Positions 23,579 to 37,400 of a stretch of 64,000 nt of DNA are shown here, piece by piece. A model generated the notes under the pieces. It ran no database searches, was not told the DNA's origin, and was given only the letters and a program-made list of their open reading frames with translations. The position numbers were made by a program, and so were the translations under genes. This DNA comes from Trichobilharzia szidati (lineage: Eukaryota > Platyhelminthes > Trematoda > Strigeidida > Schistosomatidae): NCBI GenBank assembly GCA_944472155.2, contig OX235273.1, positions 36,615,204 through 36,679,203 on the forward strand, given 5' to 3'. Position 1 is the first letter of the stretch, and each line of letters opens with the position of its first letter.

Positions 23579-23586
23579 TATAAATA
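23579..23586 (+). promoter_or_regulatory. TATA box of right MEG-like gene
   Basis: TATAAATA, 30-37 bases before the ATG at 23616, mirror image of 20454-20461. At least 370 bp upstream of it, back to the arm edge, is nearly identical to the left copy, so both promoters should behave alike. Confidence 0.7.
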
Positions 23587-23615
23587 CACCAGATTTCAAG
23601 CAACTACACATTATC

Positions 23616-23685
23616 ATGGCTTTCGCTTTCCTTTCTTTCAAAATCACTGCGTTCCTCCTCCTTCTGAGTGTATCTCTACTGACAG
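23616..23685 (+). CDS. Signal-peptide exon, right MEG-like gene
   Basis: Same 23-codon hydrophobic signal peptide as the left copy, ending in phase 1 at donor GTAAGCG (GTAAGTA on the left). The ATG is the first after the TATA box. Confidence 0.85.
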
Positions 23686-26600
23686 GTAAGCGTTACTTAA
23701 TTTCTCTCAGTACATATTGCATTAATATTTTGAAACAAACGAATTAAAAGTAGAGAGCTCACATCTGACGACTGCGTTTAGAGTATTTGATGATCAGTGA
23801 TTTGTGTAAATGTATGAACCGATGCATTCGTTCAGATCTATCAGACGTCGATATGAATATCATTTTCTGATGAACTTGAGGTACGGAATGACAAACCAAT
23901 CTAGTCATTCATCTGACACATACCGATAACACGAACTCGCATGCATTTCCGGCATTTCTGTTGCACAAATTGTGTGCATTGATGATTTCAGTTTCATGGT
24001 TACATACCCATATTGAGTCGTATCAATTTGAAACTCCTACTCAGTGCAGATTGAGTGCACAAGATAAGCATTTAGGTGGTCTCCCTACGAAATAATAGAT
24101 GAATGATTCTCCCTCACTGTCGATCAAGTGATTCGTGAGATTAAATATGCTCACTTGCGCATATTATCAATTAATTGATTATTTCTCCTTTTCTGAAGCT
24201 GTTCCGCCGCATCGGTATCAAAGTGGGTCATTACACATTGAACAGTAATTTAAGCAGACATGTTGCCATTAGTCTGACTTGTAAATTCTTTTGAAATGTG
24301 AAGGTGCCTGTCAAATATCCAGTCAACTCAACTCAGGAATCAATCAATGTTCGGGAATTCTACAATGTCAAACTTTCGAATATTGCTCTCCACAATTAGT
24401 AGTTTGTCGGCTAATTCTAGGTAATTATCGAATAGTCAGTCCGGTGGTGAGACATCATGTGAATCCTGCGAAGAAATGCCTCAAGTGAAAGAACCTCATC
24501 TTATCCAGCAGGATGGTAGCGTTGAACTTTGAGAATCTGCACTCTGTGGATATGTAGAAATCGACTTGATCATTCCATATTTCCTAACGGTGAGAAGCTA
24601 AATTCTCAATGTATTCCCATTGTGTAGGCAATTATGGTGCGAAGCTAGTCAGTTCCTATCTGTGACAGTTGACCTCCGAATGAGGCTGGAGTATCAGGAT
24701 TCTCGAGTAGGACGACAATTTCTTCTTGTGGAGTGAGTGAGAGGATATTTCAAACGGTATGGTTCCGTATTCTTGAGTGGACTATTCTCTTCAATACGCT
24801 ACTCATTGAACATATCAAACAGTTTTATTCATTCTCATAAAATGGGAAACATGCTGGCACACATATTCACTACGTCATTCACTCTTGAATCACTCTTGAA
24901 CAAGTCGTAACATTCAACCAAGCTTAATCGAATGAGTTGACGCTTAGCCTTCTTGTTTTGAAGATGTGCCTCGTGTTTCTCGAAATTTAAACACTTTACA
25001 ACGTGCCATCAGCAGTTCTGAAAGTAAGCAAATTCTTTTCAGTATACTTCAATATTGCATGCATTCGCCTAACATTTGATGAAGTAGTAAAGCCTTTGTT
25101 CATTGAATGCATTTTCATTTTCATTTGTGGAATGATTTATCGCTTTCTCTCTGAATTTGCGATTATCTGTGTTGAAGATGCTTGGTGGAAGCATATGCAG
25201 CGTGTTACACTGGAACCCTTTGTGAATATTGACGAATTCAGTCTGACTGATGAACAGATTTGACATTTGTCATCATTCCTATAGACATTATCAATTTATT
25301 TGTGGAACATTTTCGATTGTTTTACAGGACAAATGATAGACTTGAATATCAGGAAAGCAATTGCGGAAGAACAAGCGGATAGATTGGAAGGTGCTTTTAC
25401 AAGTCTGCCTTTACTTACTGCATGTATTTTCTAGATTATTTGTTAATGTGTTGTGTCGGTGATGCTTCGACTCAATAGTAGTATGCGTGTGGTAATTGAA
25501 CTCTGTGGTGGTTGTGGTGTTGGTGGTGATAGTAGTGGTATATAGTTGAAAATTATTGTGATTGTTGGACATATGACAGAGTGAAACAGGTTCATTCACT
25601 GGATGATGTTTCGAGGGAGGTTTATTATTCACAATGGTATCACTTGCAACGACAAGATTGCTAGGCACCACACTTGGCCTCCTCTTTCTTCCCTGTCCTA
25701 ATCTTTCAACAAACGTGGAGTGTTCACAGCTTCTAGTTATCCTTCCTATCAAGGATGACAGTGGTGTGATGTAGATTTACAACCAGTGATTTGATGACAG
25801 TCACAATATAACTAATAACAGTTTCACAATGTTTCGTACAAACCTTTTGTTTTTGGAAGTGAATGTGTGGCTTCGCATTGCGAGTCGCTGGAGGATGTTA
25901 GATACTTTGTACATGAACATGCAGTAAATAATTGTCGAATGCTGTCCAAATGCGTGTAAACACCAATATCTAGGTATCAGTGGAGACAGAGTACTGGTGA
26001 TTCCATTCTACCGTTTGTTTATTCATGGTCTTTTATTTCGATATTTGAGAAGCGAGCAATATTGACCACACTGTCTTCAATGTCTTGCAGTCACGATTTG
26101 TATCGCACGAGGCAACAGACTATTTGTCTCCTTCCCACTTCAGACCGCTTGCAAACACAGGCTAACGAAACAGGCAGAAGTATCACTAATTGTAAGTCAA
26201 CAAATTTAATCAATATTGAGAAATAATCGTTCTTTTAGTTGTGATTTGTCTATACAATACGTCTGAAAACTACTATCAACCGGAAATTTACAGGAGTACG
26301 TGAAATGGTTTTTGGTAATGTTCAGACTGCAAACAAAGTGACTGGACTATTGAAATCCCTCCTAAAAATAAACTCTGAATTAACGCCACTACTGAATATC
26401 ACACAGACATGTGAAGGCTGACGTTCAGTTGTTTAAACAATATGTCTGAATAATGCCACCTATTCAATTTGAGTATCTCATGGTTAGGAATTCTGCACCT
26501 TTCATTATCCCGAATTTTGTCTATCTTGCGTTCATTGTGTATTCATTTGTTTGACAGGCATTGCAAGGACCATCAGAGCTGTACAGCAGTTATATGGTTA

Positions 26601-29600
26601 GTGCGCCTTCCTAATTCATAGCACATTCTGTTTGATGTTGTTCGCTTTGCATTTCAATCGGTGAGTTGTCGGCGCTGATTTCCGAAAGAGATTCAGTTGA
26701 GTCACTCTACTGCTATCGAAAGATGAGCGTACGTGTGGCAGACTGTTTTCACCTGCTTGAGATGCTCATCTTCTCATATTTCACTATCAGTCACTTGGAT
26801 ACAACGAATATAAGAGAGAATGTATGAGCGTATCTGGCATTTTGTCCAATCTCTGTGCAATGATACGTAATGGCGAGAGATGTTGACAAAACAGACCCAG
26901 TTGATTCATTCACTGAAAAGCCTGAACAACAGGCCAGTAATATTTGTCAGGTGGGAAGACAAACATCAAATTATCTATTTCATTTGTTCCAGGTGATTTT
27001 CAATTTACTGGTCGATAAATATTCTGTTCTCTTCACATTTCATGCAGGGAGTTTATTCTGCATATCCCAGAGTAGGACTCTCTGGAGGGAATCCTTAATC
27101 CATGGATCTGAATGTAAGAAGCATTGATATTATTGGTTGAGTAGGTCAGCTTCACTTCTGCTTACGGCTGCTCATTTTTCTGACTCAGTCAAACATCGCT
27201 GTGATCGAATGCACCATATTAAACTGGTGACTTTGTTATCGTTGATGGTGAAAGCGTGTGACTGAAAGACAGATTTGTTTAACTGTTAGATGTTCGAGTG
27301 AATTTGTGAGTCACTGGACAACAGATGACATCCAACAGTGATTTTGTATACGTGTGTTGTCATTTTGTGATCCAGTGTCAGTGTGTTGGGACTCAGTTTG
27401 TTTATGAGATTGTCAAAAACAAAACAGGTGATTAGTCTCCGATGCTACGCACTACAATCGTTTTGTGAATGAGAGCGTCATTTTGAAAAGGTGATGCCCA
27501 TTAGCTCAGAGTGTTGAGAGGTGAATTGAGAGCAACTGAGATCCAGTCAGTAACAGTGTGCACATCGCGTAATCCGAAGACTGGCATTTCACTGACTCAT
27601 GGTCAATCCCTATGAAGATTCAAAACTTCAAGTATCTCTCTCTCTCTCAATCTGAAGAGCCGTCACTCATTGCTTACTCACCAAGAATCAATTTCACTGT
27701 ATCAGCAAGTTGGCGAAATTCACAACCTACACGTGCACATATTTCCGATGCACATTCTAATAAACGAGTAATATGTTTGTATGTGTTGACGTCTGTGCAT
27801 TTCAGCCGGACCAAGCCGTAAGTCAAATCACAGAATACTGGTGATCAGTAATACTAAACACACCATGTTCATTGTATCCGACGAAATACTGTCAACACTA
27901 TCCTTTCTTCTTGAATAGGTACCGGACGAGTGCCGGATTTCAGTGAATGTGATAATCTTCTGTCGGTTAATCGCACTGAAGGTAATTCGAAACATGTGAT
28001 TGCTTTGTGGAAGATTGTTCCATCAGTTTTATTCCCGGTGTTTCGCAGACAGATGTATATCAAATTATTTGACTGAAAACAAATGATAGTGACTGTCATA
28101 TTACGTGTTTCGTAAACGACGAAGCTACTCTCTACAAAGAGAAAGTCAACTTCCTTGTAAATACCCTGATGATTCTTCTTCCAGAGCACTTTCCGCTGAC
28201 TATATTTCTAGCATTGCATAACCGATAATATTAGAACTTTAATATTACTGTTCCCTTGAGTTTCAAATAGGACGTAGTGCTTCAGCAGTGTCTTTGTTTT
28301 CTCCAGCATATTTGTTGACCAGTGGGTTCCTGGTTGGTTGGTTGGTTGGTTTGTTGCTAGAATTTCTTGTCGCTAATTGTCTCTGGCCATTTCAGTGATC
28401 TTCAATATGTAGGTAACGAAGTCAGCTGTTGAAAATGTCCACTACCTACTGGAAATTATGTGACATAAATATGTAAACATGTGTTCACCCTGCTGACGGC
28501 GGTTCAATTGAGAAGTGAACACTGCTTCGCTGAATATTGTCGTCTTCCGAATTAGCAATGCCTCCTTGCGTCCTCATCTCTCAACAAATCATCATGCCTA
28601 TCCATGATATGTGCTTGCACTTTGCTTTCCTTTCCAGAAATAAATGAATTGACTCGACGGGTAACACATGTCAGTTATTGGAAACATCTGTGGGTGATGG
28701 CTTATGGTAAGCTGAAAAATTTGGAGTCTAATATTTTGCAAGGCACTTTCAACAGTCTAGTATGTCGTAAATGTTGAGTCGCAGGTGAGACAGCATCTCA
28801 CACTCAGATTTGTCGCGTATTTTGCGGATACTAGTCTCGATGATTAGAAACGATGGACTTACAACATTTTATCTGTTTTCTCACATGTGCCTGTTCAAGT
28901 TTACATATTAATTAGGCATTTTCTGACGACAGACTTCATCTTCTCTTTATAGAAACCAGATCAATTTATGAGAATGTTTTGATGAATTTAAGGGTGAGTT
29001 TATGTAGCAGAAGCAATCCACACAATCCCCATGACAATAGTCAGTCCACTCACTTACCGTGTATTATCCATCACCACATCTCATGTCGAATTGAATAATA
29101 TCGTGTTGGTGTTTAGAGCCAAGTAGATGAGGTGTTCAGTTCAAATGAATAACTAAACATTGTGTAATGAAAATTTCACCTATCGGTATTATAGCAATAC
29201 GAAAAGCCTCGGCTTCTTTCGAACTGATTGTTGTGGCAGTTAATTCGTGTGATGCTCTTAAGTGACGTGCTACATACACGTCTTGCCCACGTTTGAATGC
29301 ATGAAGGATATGATCCAGCACATCAACTGGAGTACAGTCGGTTTGAGTAATTCAGTCATTTGAGATTGAAAATGTCGAAAGTTAGTGGTTAATTCACCTT
29401 ATGAAACGTTCTCCATTCCTTCAGTATCGTCCTCGATTCTGTTGAAATTGCTCATTCATTCATGATTTTCGCAATCTTTCTTCTCTTCTTGAAGGATGGA
29501 TACCACACACTGACTGGACATTACCCACAGTGATCTGTGTCAGATGAAGGTATGCATTCAACTGTCTTCACGCATCATTTGAAGACAACGTGATTCTTCT

Positions 29601-31069
29601 TTTCTCTTTCACTTGATTACACTTTAGTACGTAGTCGTAGTCGTAAATGTAGTAGTAGTGTTAATTGTAAAAATTATAATAAAATTAAAAATAATTATGA
29701 TATTTAAACATCACTTTGACTTCTCCATACAATGTTCAGTAAAGGCGGTGTGTGTAAAATTTCATAGTCACATTAGAGATGAAGTGACGGGAAAATTCAC
29801 TTGTGACTGTAGTTTTCCTCGCATTATAACTTAGTCCAATCTTAAAGTCGTTCTTCATTGTTGGTTTGAACAGAGGAGCAACGAACACATTTGCAGGATA
29901 ATGCGACTTCGCTTAGTTTCCTGCATTCTATTCAACTGTGAACATAGTCATCTAAAGCAGAATATAATTTGCGAAATGTTCGAAGACACTTTTCATGCTG
30001 ATGTGGAGTTATAGACAGAAAGTTTCAGTGTTAGAAGACTGACTATTTCCAGCACAACTAGACAAGTGAGGGAGGTAAATTAAACATTTTGCTTGGAAAT
30101 AAGTATTGACTAGAGAGAAGTTACAAGATCGAAGGAGAGCCTGAATCGATGTATATTAGGAATGAGTAGTAGAGTGAAATTATGACAGACAAATAATTAG
30201 AGGAATTCCGAAACTTACTGGTGAGTTCAACTTAGAGAGAGCGAAAATCCAAATTAGGTGGAATGTTCCGAGACAGAGTAGAACTCAAAACACACAAACA
30301 AAATGGTACTAATTCAACTACTCGCATCAGTGGAACCAGAGAACCCAATTTAATCAAATAAACCTTTTCAGTAGCCCCTCATCAAGTCTGTGAACTATTC
30401 GATATTAACCAAGGTGATCACGCTGTTGATAACGTGATGACATTTTGATCACAGGCAATAATAACAATGTAGTCAGTCAGTTATTTTGAGCGTATATGTT
30501 TTTTGGGGTTGGATGGATGGATAAAGGAACCATTTTCTCCTCTGAACGTTCGGCTTGATAATAAATTGTGAAATTAAGAGAAAGTTTGATCATTATAATT
30601 CAATACAGAGATAAGAGTACAACTGAAGACAATGCTAACAGAGGAGAAATAACAAGAGTGGATGACTGTTTTTCAATAAAGTCCGTTTCAGACTTTACAA
30701 TTAAAGATCCAACAATGTTATCACACAGTACTCCATGAAGACAAGTTAGAACTATTTTGGACAGTGTATTGTAATACAAGTGGGAGGCAGGATAATAGTC
30801 AGTGAAATTCGCTTGTCATCCAAATCCCTTTAGACTGTACGATTAATCAGAGCACGAGATAACATGAAGTTAAGTAATTCAGTGATGTATTTGGACTGGC
30901 TATTCGAATGTCGTTCGTGTGTGCATAGGCGCACGAAACACTGAATGAAACGCTTGAGATTTGGGCAACTTTGCATAGATCAAGGAATATGCGAGGGAGG
31001 ATTCTCGAGGAGACAGAAAATCGTGCTGACGACAGCATTTTGGATATAACCAGGATGAAGGAAGGCCAG
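23616..31069 (+). CDS. MEG-like secreted protein, right-arm copy (5' exons open, 3' part broken)
   Basis: Exons mirror the left copy: 23616-23685 (signal peptide), 24337-24420 (84 nt, cysteine-rich, CSGILQCQTFEYCSPQ), 25328-25390 (63), 26144-26191 (48), 26558-26596 (39), 27048-27113 (66), 27806-27817 (12) and 27919-27981 (63). Weaker candidates are 28142-28156 (15), 28953-28993 (41) and 30372-30413 (42); 30929-31069 (141) is clear. Symmetric phase-1 exons are kept although the protein sequence has changed (the 48-nt exon reads RLQTQANETGRSITN here and SLQRLANETGQNITN on the left), so exon length and frame outlive residue identity. Beyond 31069 the gene is degenerate. A truncated or alternatively ended transcript is possible; otherwise this is a pseudogene. 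Confidence 0.6.
27806..27817 (+). CDS. 12-nt micro-exon, right arm
   Basis: CCGGACCAAGCC between TTTCAG and GTAAGTC, phase 1 to phase 1, identical to 16256-16245. Confidence 0.65.
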
Positions 31070-31393
31070 GTGATGAGTCAGCTTGTTGTGCTGCTATATT
31101 TTGACTAAACTAGCGTATACGTATATCCTAATACTTCTTCGCCTTTATAATTGTGTCCTAACGTTTCGATTACTCGACACACACAACGTAAATCAGAAGA
31201 CACTTGAGAAGGTGTAGGAATGTGTATTCTCGCCGTAATCAAAATTCAAAAATCGAGCGAGTAGAAAAGCATCAATTGTTAACACGCAATCTTTAGAGTG
31301 GTAAATAAATCAAAGTCCAATTATATAGTGAAAGTATACTGCGATGATGAGTAATAAAATGGGTCAGTATAAGCTTATTAAATGTAGGTGTGA

Positions 31394-33555
31394 CTCCTGA
31401 AGATGTAGTCAAGTCCTGAGTCCTCACTGTTACTTAAACATCTCGAAACACGTATGAATGACGACATCTCATTTTCCATTGTCATGCAATTATCCTTCAA
31501 TTTATGGCCTGTTCAACTGCACGCAGACCTATGTGCGTTCACACTGAAAACAGTGTGCAAAATGAGGTTCTGGGCATCATTGAACACCACAAGTACTTAA
31601 GTCTATGCCGCTACGTTTTAGGCATCACATGCACCGATAATGACGATGGGCTTTTCCACTGAGTGGTTAATATAGCTTTCTATGCTCGGACACTGGTTTA
31701 CAGGCATCACCTTAATGGTAAACTGCAACGAAGCTGATGTTACGTGTTCAACGTATACATACGGTAGCCAGATTGTATTTTACGTGTTTAAACGTGTAAT
31801 AATGAAAACATGCAGGGAAGATCACAGTTCTGGTGTTCAACCTTTGCATATATGAAGAGAGGCTATTATCGAAAAGTTGAAACACGTAGTCCTTTTCATA
31901 ACTTCGGATAGTGTCATTAGAAGAGAGAAATTATCCGAAACATTTGATAGCCTTGTGTGATAGATTCTGAACAATCTGATCCATCACACAGTTACTTGTC
32001 GAGTCAATTCTTATGAAAACTAGAGGCAAATTGAAACACACAAATTGACGTGATGTATGAAAGAATAAGAATGATAAGAATAATTGACACTTATGCAGAG
32101 TTCAACTGTTCTCCTGACCACTTCGGAATATGCTGTATCACCCTCAAGAGTGAATTGTGATTAATCCTCCCTGAGTTCTCCAGAAGGTGGTGACAAGACA
32201 ACCAGTTAGCAGATGTATTTTTCAAACGTTGGCCTTCCTACACTGTATTTGTGTTTGAGAACGCATGATATGTCCTGTACTCAGCGATTCAGCTGGAATG
32301 GTTAGTGAACAACCGTTGACTGATGAACACCTGGTGACTTTATTGATGAAAAACCAGAACATATTACAGATAACAGATCTCTGGCTCGATTCACCTGAGA
32401 CGCTGAAGACCTAGAATTATCAGCAGATGCTAGGCCACTAATGCTAACCCACAACTCGGTAGGTGTTGGTGTAACTCGTATAAGTGATAAGTTCCTCATC
32501 AGGTGGAGACAAGTCAACTATTTAGCAGATGTATACTGGAGACATTGGAACAGGGAATGCATCTCCTTCTTACAACAGTGACACAAATGGACGAATATTA
32601 ATAGGGGTGTGCAAACCGGAGGTTCAGCTCTTGTCCCTTTAAAATCATATTGACCACCATGTTTGTTGACGATGAAATGACTGGGTTCAATTGACTTGAC
32701 GAGCTTCTTCGACCTCACACATATTCTCCACATCCTATTATGCTAGCTTAGCGGTATTCATAACAGGAGAAAGAGACTCCTTTTTCTCTATTATTATTTT
32801 TTTTATAATAGTGCAGTCGTACAATATCATGACTTTTCCAATCACCATCCACACTCTTCTCGGTGTCTTCATACTGTTGTGTGACTTGTGTCAGTTAACT
32901 CAGTGCTCTCATCAGACAGACGGCAACAAAATATAAATATGCATATATCTTGTCTTGTTCACTTGTGCCCACAGTCATCATTCACTTGACACTCTACTCA
33001 TTCATTCAGCAAACTGATCATCATAACACTCACACACACACACGCGCGAACTCACTGAAGCATACATATCCTGCGAAATGAAAGATCATCTAAGCATCAT
33101 CGAATAAAAGTGTATTGAGATTTCGGTTGACGTGGGGGACCACAGTCATGTTTCACGATTGAAAGTCCTATCAACACAATGATGTCTTCGACTAAAACCC
33201 TAACCGTCCTCACATCACGTTTGTGGTGTGTGTAAGACAGTATGTTCGTACAGTTAATTTTTCGCTAGAGGTTTAAAATGGAAACATTGTACATAACTTT
33301 TGCCTAAAATGATTCGTTGTAAAATCAGCATGACTTTGGAGTGCAGAACTGGGATACAGCGTGTTGCTTTTCACTTCGTCTTCTCACTGGTCCGTACTTT
33401 TTGCTAGCTTCCCTACTAACCGTGGTGTATCTGTTGTATTTTGCATGAACCTTTCATCCCTATCCGAAGAGAATTCTGCAGACAGTGCACAGCTTCTAAT
33501 GGAAGATACGACTCCAGTAGTGAACGCTTCTGTGAATTATAAGATTAATTTGTAG
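31394..33555 (+). pseudogene. Degenerate 3' exons of right MEG-like gene
   Basis: The 171-nt exon equivalent starts at 31403 with ATG followed by TAG (31406-31408) where the left copy has TGG. The equivalent of the 145-nt exon (about 31704-31849) has an indel after CTGCAACGAAG, and its donor reads CATATATG instead of CATGTATG. The terminal exon (about 33447-33555) has lost the CAG acceptor. The rest of the sequence still aligns with the left arm. Confidence 0.7.
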
Positions 33556-33860
33556 CATCCGACTTAAACTGTGTCACCAAATAGCCTCTACTTTATACAA
33601 CGCGTTAACTGATTTTTATAACATACTGTTACGACATGATTTCATGAACTTGGATTTCATTCCAATATTTGTACCGTCACCGAGCTCACTATCAAGTCTC
33701 CTACACGTTCAATAATTCATAATTTGCAAACATCATTCTGTCTCTCTCCCCTGCTATTTTACATTGCGGGGAAAGAAGAGAACAACAACAGCTTTCAGCC
33801 TTTTATCCCTCCAAATGGCTCTGGTCTCAAACCTGCACACGTATCATCTCCTGGAAATGG

Positions 33861-34141
33861 TAACTTTATATACTGCGACACAACAAATTATTCATCCTTA
33901 GAGTTATGAGAAAACCACACTTATTGGTTTTCGGTCGTTATCCCACCCTGGAGTAAGTTCTTCAGATAAAGCGACCTTGGAAAGATATATGTGGACAAAT
34001 TTACAAGGTGATATGCAGAGGTGAGCAACAGGGTGCATGGCGTGCCAGAGGGCGAACGTACGCAGACACACAATGTCAACCTTAGAAACATTCTCGCAAC
34101 CGGATACTCGTTTCATCCATGTTCACGTGGACTTAGCAGTT
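33861..34141 (-). repeat. Segment X, right-arm copy
   Basis: Inverted partner of 10622-10902, lying between the right-arm gene remnants and the array's inner LTR, and including the 16 bases missing from 5891-6156. Confidence 0.8.
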
Positions 34142-34156
34142 ATGTAATGTATGCAA

Positions 34157-34453
34157 TGTAGAGAAGACCGAGGAGGCTGAAAGGAATGTTTATTTGGTGA
34201 AACGTATGGTACATAGCTAAATTTGGTGTACCATATTCTCAACCTGCCATTTGCGCATCATTTACCACATCCTTGACGAATTGGTCGAATATCGTCACAT
34301 TCGATAGCTTCTTGGATTCTGCATCATATGGCAACATTCTTCTCATGGTTCTCTTCTTTGATTGTTCTTTCCAGTGTGCCAAACATATTGTTACTTTTCC
34401 GAATTCGTTTCTGATATACTACTTATATCGGATTATAAGTAGCACTCACCACA
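34157..34453 (-). repeat. Array LTR 1 (outer 3' LTR)
   Basis: The only array LTR not followed by a primer-binding site. On the minus strand its end TCTCTACA runs into TTGCATACATTACATAACTG and then segment X. Confidence 0.88.
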
Positions 34454-37400
34454 CTCGCCCCAACATTATACAGTCTCCCCTGTAACCACCTTGATCGCCG
34501 CACAGACCTTTCATCCTGCTGTTCTTCTGGCACCTCATCTTGAAGTTCTTGTCCCCATCTTTGTAGCAGACTGGCGTTAACTCTTTTCTCATTATGTCCT
34601 CTCTTTATTGTGTACACTAAACCGCGTTTCGATGTGACCACATGTCGTCCCTCCCACTTCGGCAGAAGCTTTCCTGATCCTGGTCCACTTCCGGTAGTAT
34701 ACTTTCGTTCTCTTCATTTCACCTGGTCACCTACTTCAAACAGCTTCCAAGATTTGATTTGTCTCTTGCCATAATTTTCGATGTCTTTCTTGCGCTTCTC
34801 CTGTATATTCTGAATTACTTGTTTCCGCTCACGTGTCCATTTCTTACTGTTCCAACTTTGTTCTTGTTGCCCAGTCTTATGGTGCACCGGTAAGCGTGGT
34901 TTCCTCCCATACATCACCTGGAAAGGCGATTTTTTGTTGTCACTTGTACTGCGGCACGATGTGCCAGTAATACCATCCGTAAGTCAGTTTCCCAGTTGCC
35001 TCTTTTCGCAGCTAGCCATTCCTTGAGTGTACAATTATTCCTTTCGGTTAAGCCGTTTGTCTGCAGATGATACGGAGTCGCTCTAATTCTCTTAATACCC
35101 AGTGCCTCCAGACGAGTCTTGAACTCCTCACTTTCAAAACAGGGGCCTTGATCTGTCAATATCATTTTTGGTACACCATGATCCGCCACAATATGTCGAA
35201 TAACCGCCTCGGTTACGGTCTTGGCACGCTGATCTGGAATCGCTACAGCATTTACCCACCGCGTGGCGTATTCCGTCATCATTAACATGCATTGATTTCC
35301 ACCGGTTTTTTGAGAGAAAGGACCCATTATGTACACGGACCATAAGTCACTAACCGCCGTTACATGTATTGTTTGTAGCTGTGGTCGAATGCACCGATCA
35401 CCCTTCATCAATTGACACTGTGGGCAAGCGAGTACGTAGTTCGCGATATCGCCCCTCATGTTTGGCCAGTACGCACTTTGACTCACTAGGTCGTATGTTC
35501 GTGCAACTCCTGTATGGGCTAGTTGGTGGCATTCTTGAATGACTTCAGGACGAAGGCTTTTTGGTATCACTGTAACCCAGCTACCATCACTGTCTTTCCA
35601 AGTGAGAACGCCGGTAGCGTTTAGTTTGAGTCTATGTTTTTGCTGCAGTAGCATCTTTAACTCTCTATTCTCTGCTGCCATTTCAATTTCTTTCCCTTCA
35701 CGTATCATCTGAATGACTGTCTTAAGAGTAGGATCCGACTTCTGGTGGCGAACAAGTTGTAAGGGATCTTGCTCCAAAGCATTTACTGCATACGCTACCT
35801 CTGGTAGTTCAGTCTCATTATCTGATCTCGACAAATAGTCAGCTATTACATTTTCTTTTCCTGGAATATGTCCAATCGTGAAGTTATACTCTTGTAGGCG
35901 TAACATCCATCGTGATAACTTCCCTCGTGGATCCCGTGCTGTTTTCAACCACTGAAGAGGATTGTGGTCAGTCTCAATGTGGAATCGGCGGCCGATCAGA
36001 TATGGTCTCCATTTTTCTAGTGCCCATACAATGGCTAAACACTCCTTTTCCACCGTAGAACACTTCTGTTCCGCAAGTGTCAACACACGGCTAGCGTATT
36101 CAACAACCCCATCCGTTTGTCATAAAACAGCACCTATACCATAATCACTGGCGTCTGTCGAAACTGTGAACTGCTTCCCCGGCGCTGGCAGTTTCAACGT
36201 CATCTGTTGACCATCTAACAGCTCCTTAATTCGCTCAAAAGTTTCCTCTGCCTCTTCCGTCCACATGAATTTCGCGTCACTCAGCAACGTATATAGCGGT
36301 TTTGCTATCTCATTGAAATTTTTGACAAATCGGCTGTAGTATGCCGCTCTTCCCAAAAACTGTCTCAGCTTTCGCTTTGAATTTGGCACTTCGCTGGTTT
36401 CGACCCTCAGGATTTTCTCCGTCAATGGCCGTATTTCACCATTTCCCACTTTGTAACCCAGGAGGACAACCGTGTTTTTAGCTATTTGGGAGTTGTTCTT
36501 ATTAATCTGCAGTCCAAAGTCATCAATTCTCTTTAAGATAGCTTCGATGTGGTCTATATGGTCGCTTTCCGTCTCACTATATACCACCAAGTCATCTCCA
36601 TATACTTCTACGCTCTTCAGACCCTTCAGTAATAAGGTCATTAATCTTCTGAATGTAAATGGAGCACCTACCAATCCAAATGGCATTCGTTTAAACTGGT
36701 ATTGTTTGTGCCCAACTAAGAAAGCTGTTTTACTTCGATCACTTTCTGCTATTGGGATCTGCCAGTAACCCGATCGTAGGTCGAACACGGTGAATAACTT
36801 GGCTTTATGAAGGCGATCAAGGGTTTCTGTTACGGTAGGCATTGCACACTGTGGGGCTTTTCAGCTGTTTGAAATCGACACAAAATCTATATTACCCGTT
36901 AGCTGACTTCACCAAAAGGATTGGCGAACTGTACGGGCTGTCGGCTTCTTCGATTATTCCGTCGTTTAACATTTCTCTGACTTGTCGGTTAACTTCTTCT
37001 TCAAGGTGAACCGGAACTCGTCGCGATGAAAAGACTGTCTTCCTCGGATCCTTCAGTGGGATGTTATGCTTTACCTTATCACAATAACCGTATGGGTCTC
37101 CATCACCAGTGAATAAACCGGCATATTTACTCATCAACGTGGTTAGACGTGGTGCATCTTGCGAGACAATGGTTTTGGTTTCCATCTCAGCGACTTCACT
37201 ATTCTCATGTATCGCGAATTGCCCGTGTTTTGTGACCACTTTTCTATTCTTCATATCGATTACAGCTCCTACTTCTCTGAGAAAGTCTGCTCCCAAAATC
37301 GTTCGTCTTATATCAGATGTTACAATAAACGGATATCGTATTTTTCCTGCTCCAATCTCTACAACGCAGTCTGAAACGCCAAGAATGTGCAACGGATGTC

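Larger units (their letters stand above)
23211..34156 (-). repeat. Right arm of large inverted repeat
   Basis: About 10.9 kb, the reverse complement of 10605-20829 with growing divergence away from the spacer. Right-arm-only additions include a GGTT run (28331-28352) and DNA between the 141-nt exon and its neighbour (31070-31390). It ends against the inner LTR of the Gypsy array. Confidence 0.95.

Noticed and set aside
25588..25617. 30-nt phase-0 micro-exon between ACAG and GTTTAT
   Set aside because: Open and conserved on both arms, but in the wrong phase for neighbours and on the strand of no matching chain; donor weak.
26294..26314. 21-nt micro-exon candidate after TTTACAG
   Set aside because: Spliced after the 48-nt exon it gives a stop codon on both arms (TGA right, TAA left).
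28142..28993. 15-nt and 41-nt candidates as consecutive exons
   Set aside because: Joining them directly makes TAA. At most one of them can be used in a given transcript with this frame, so both are listed only as weak.
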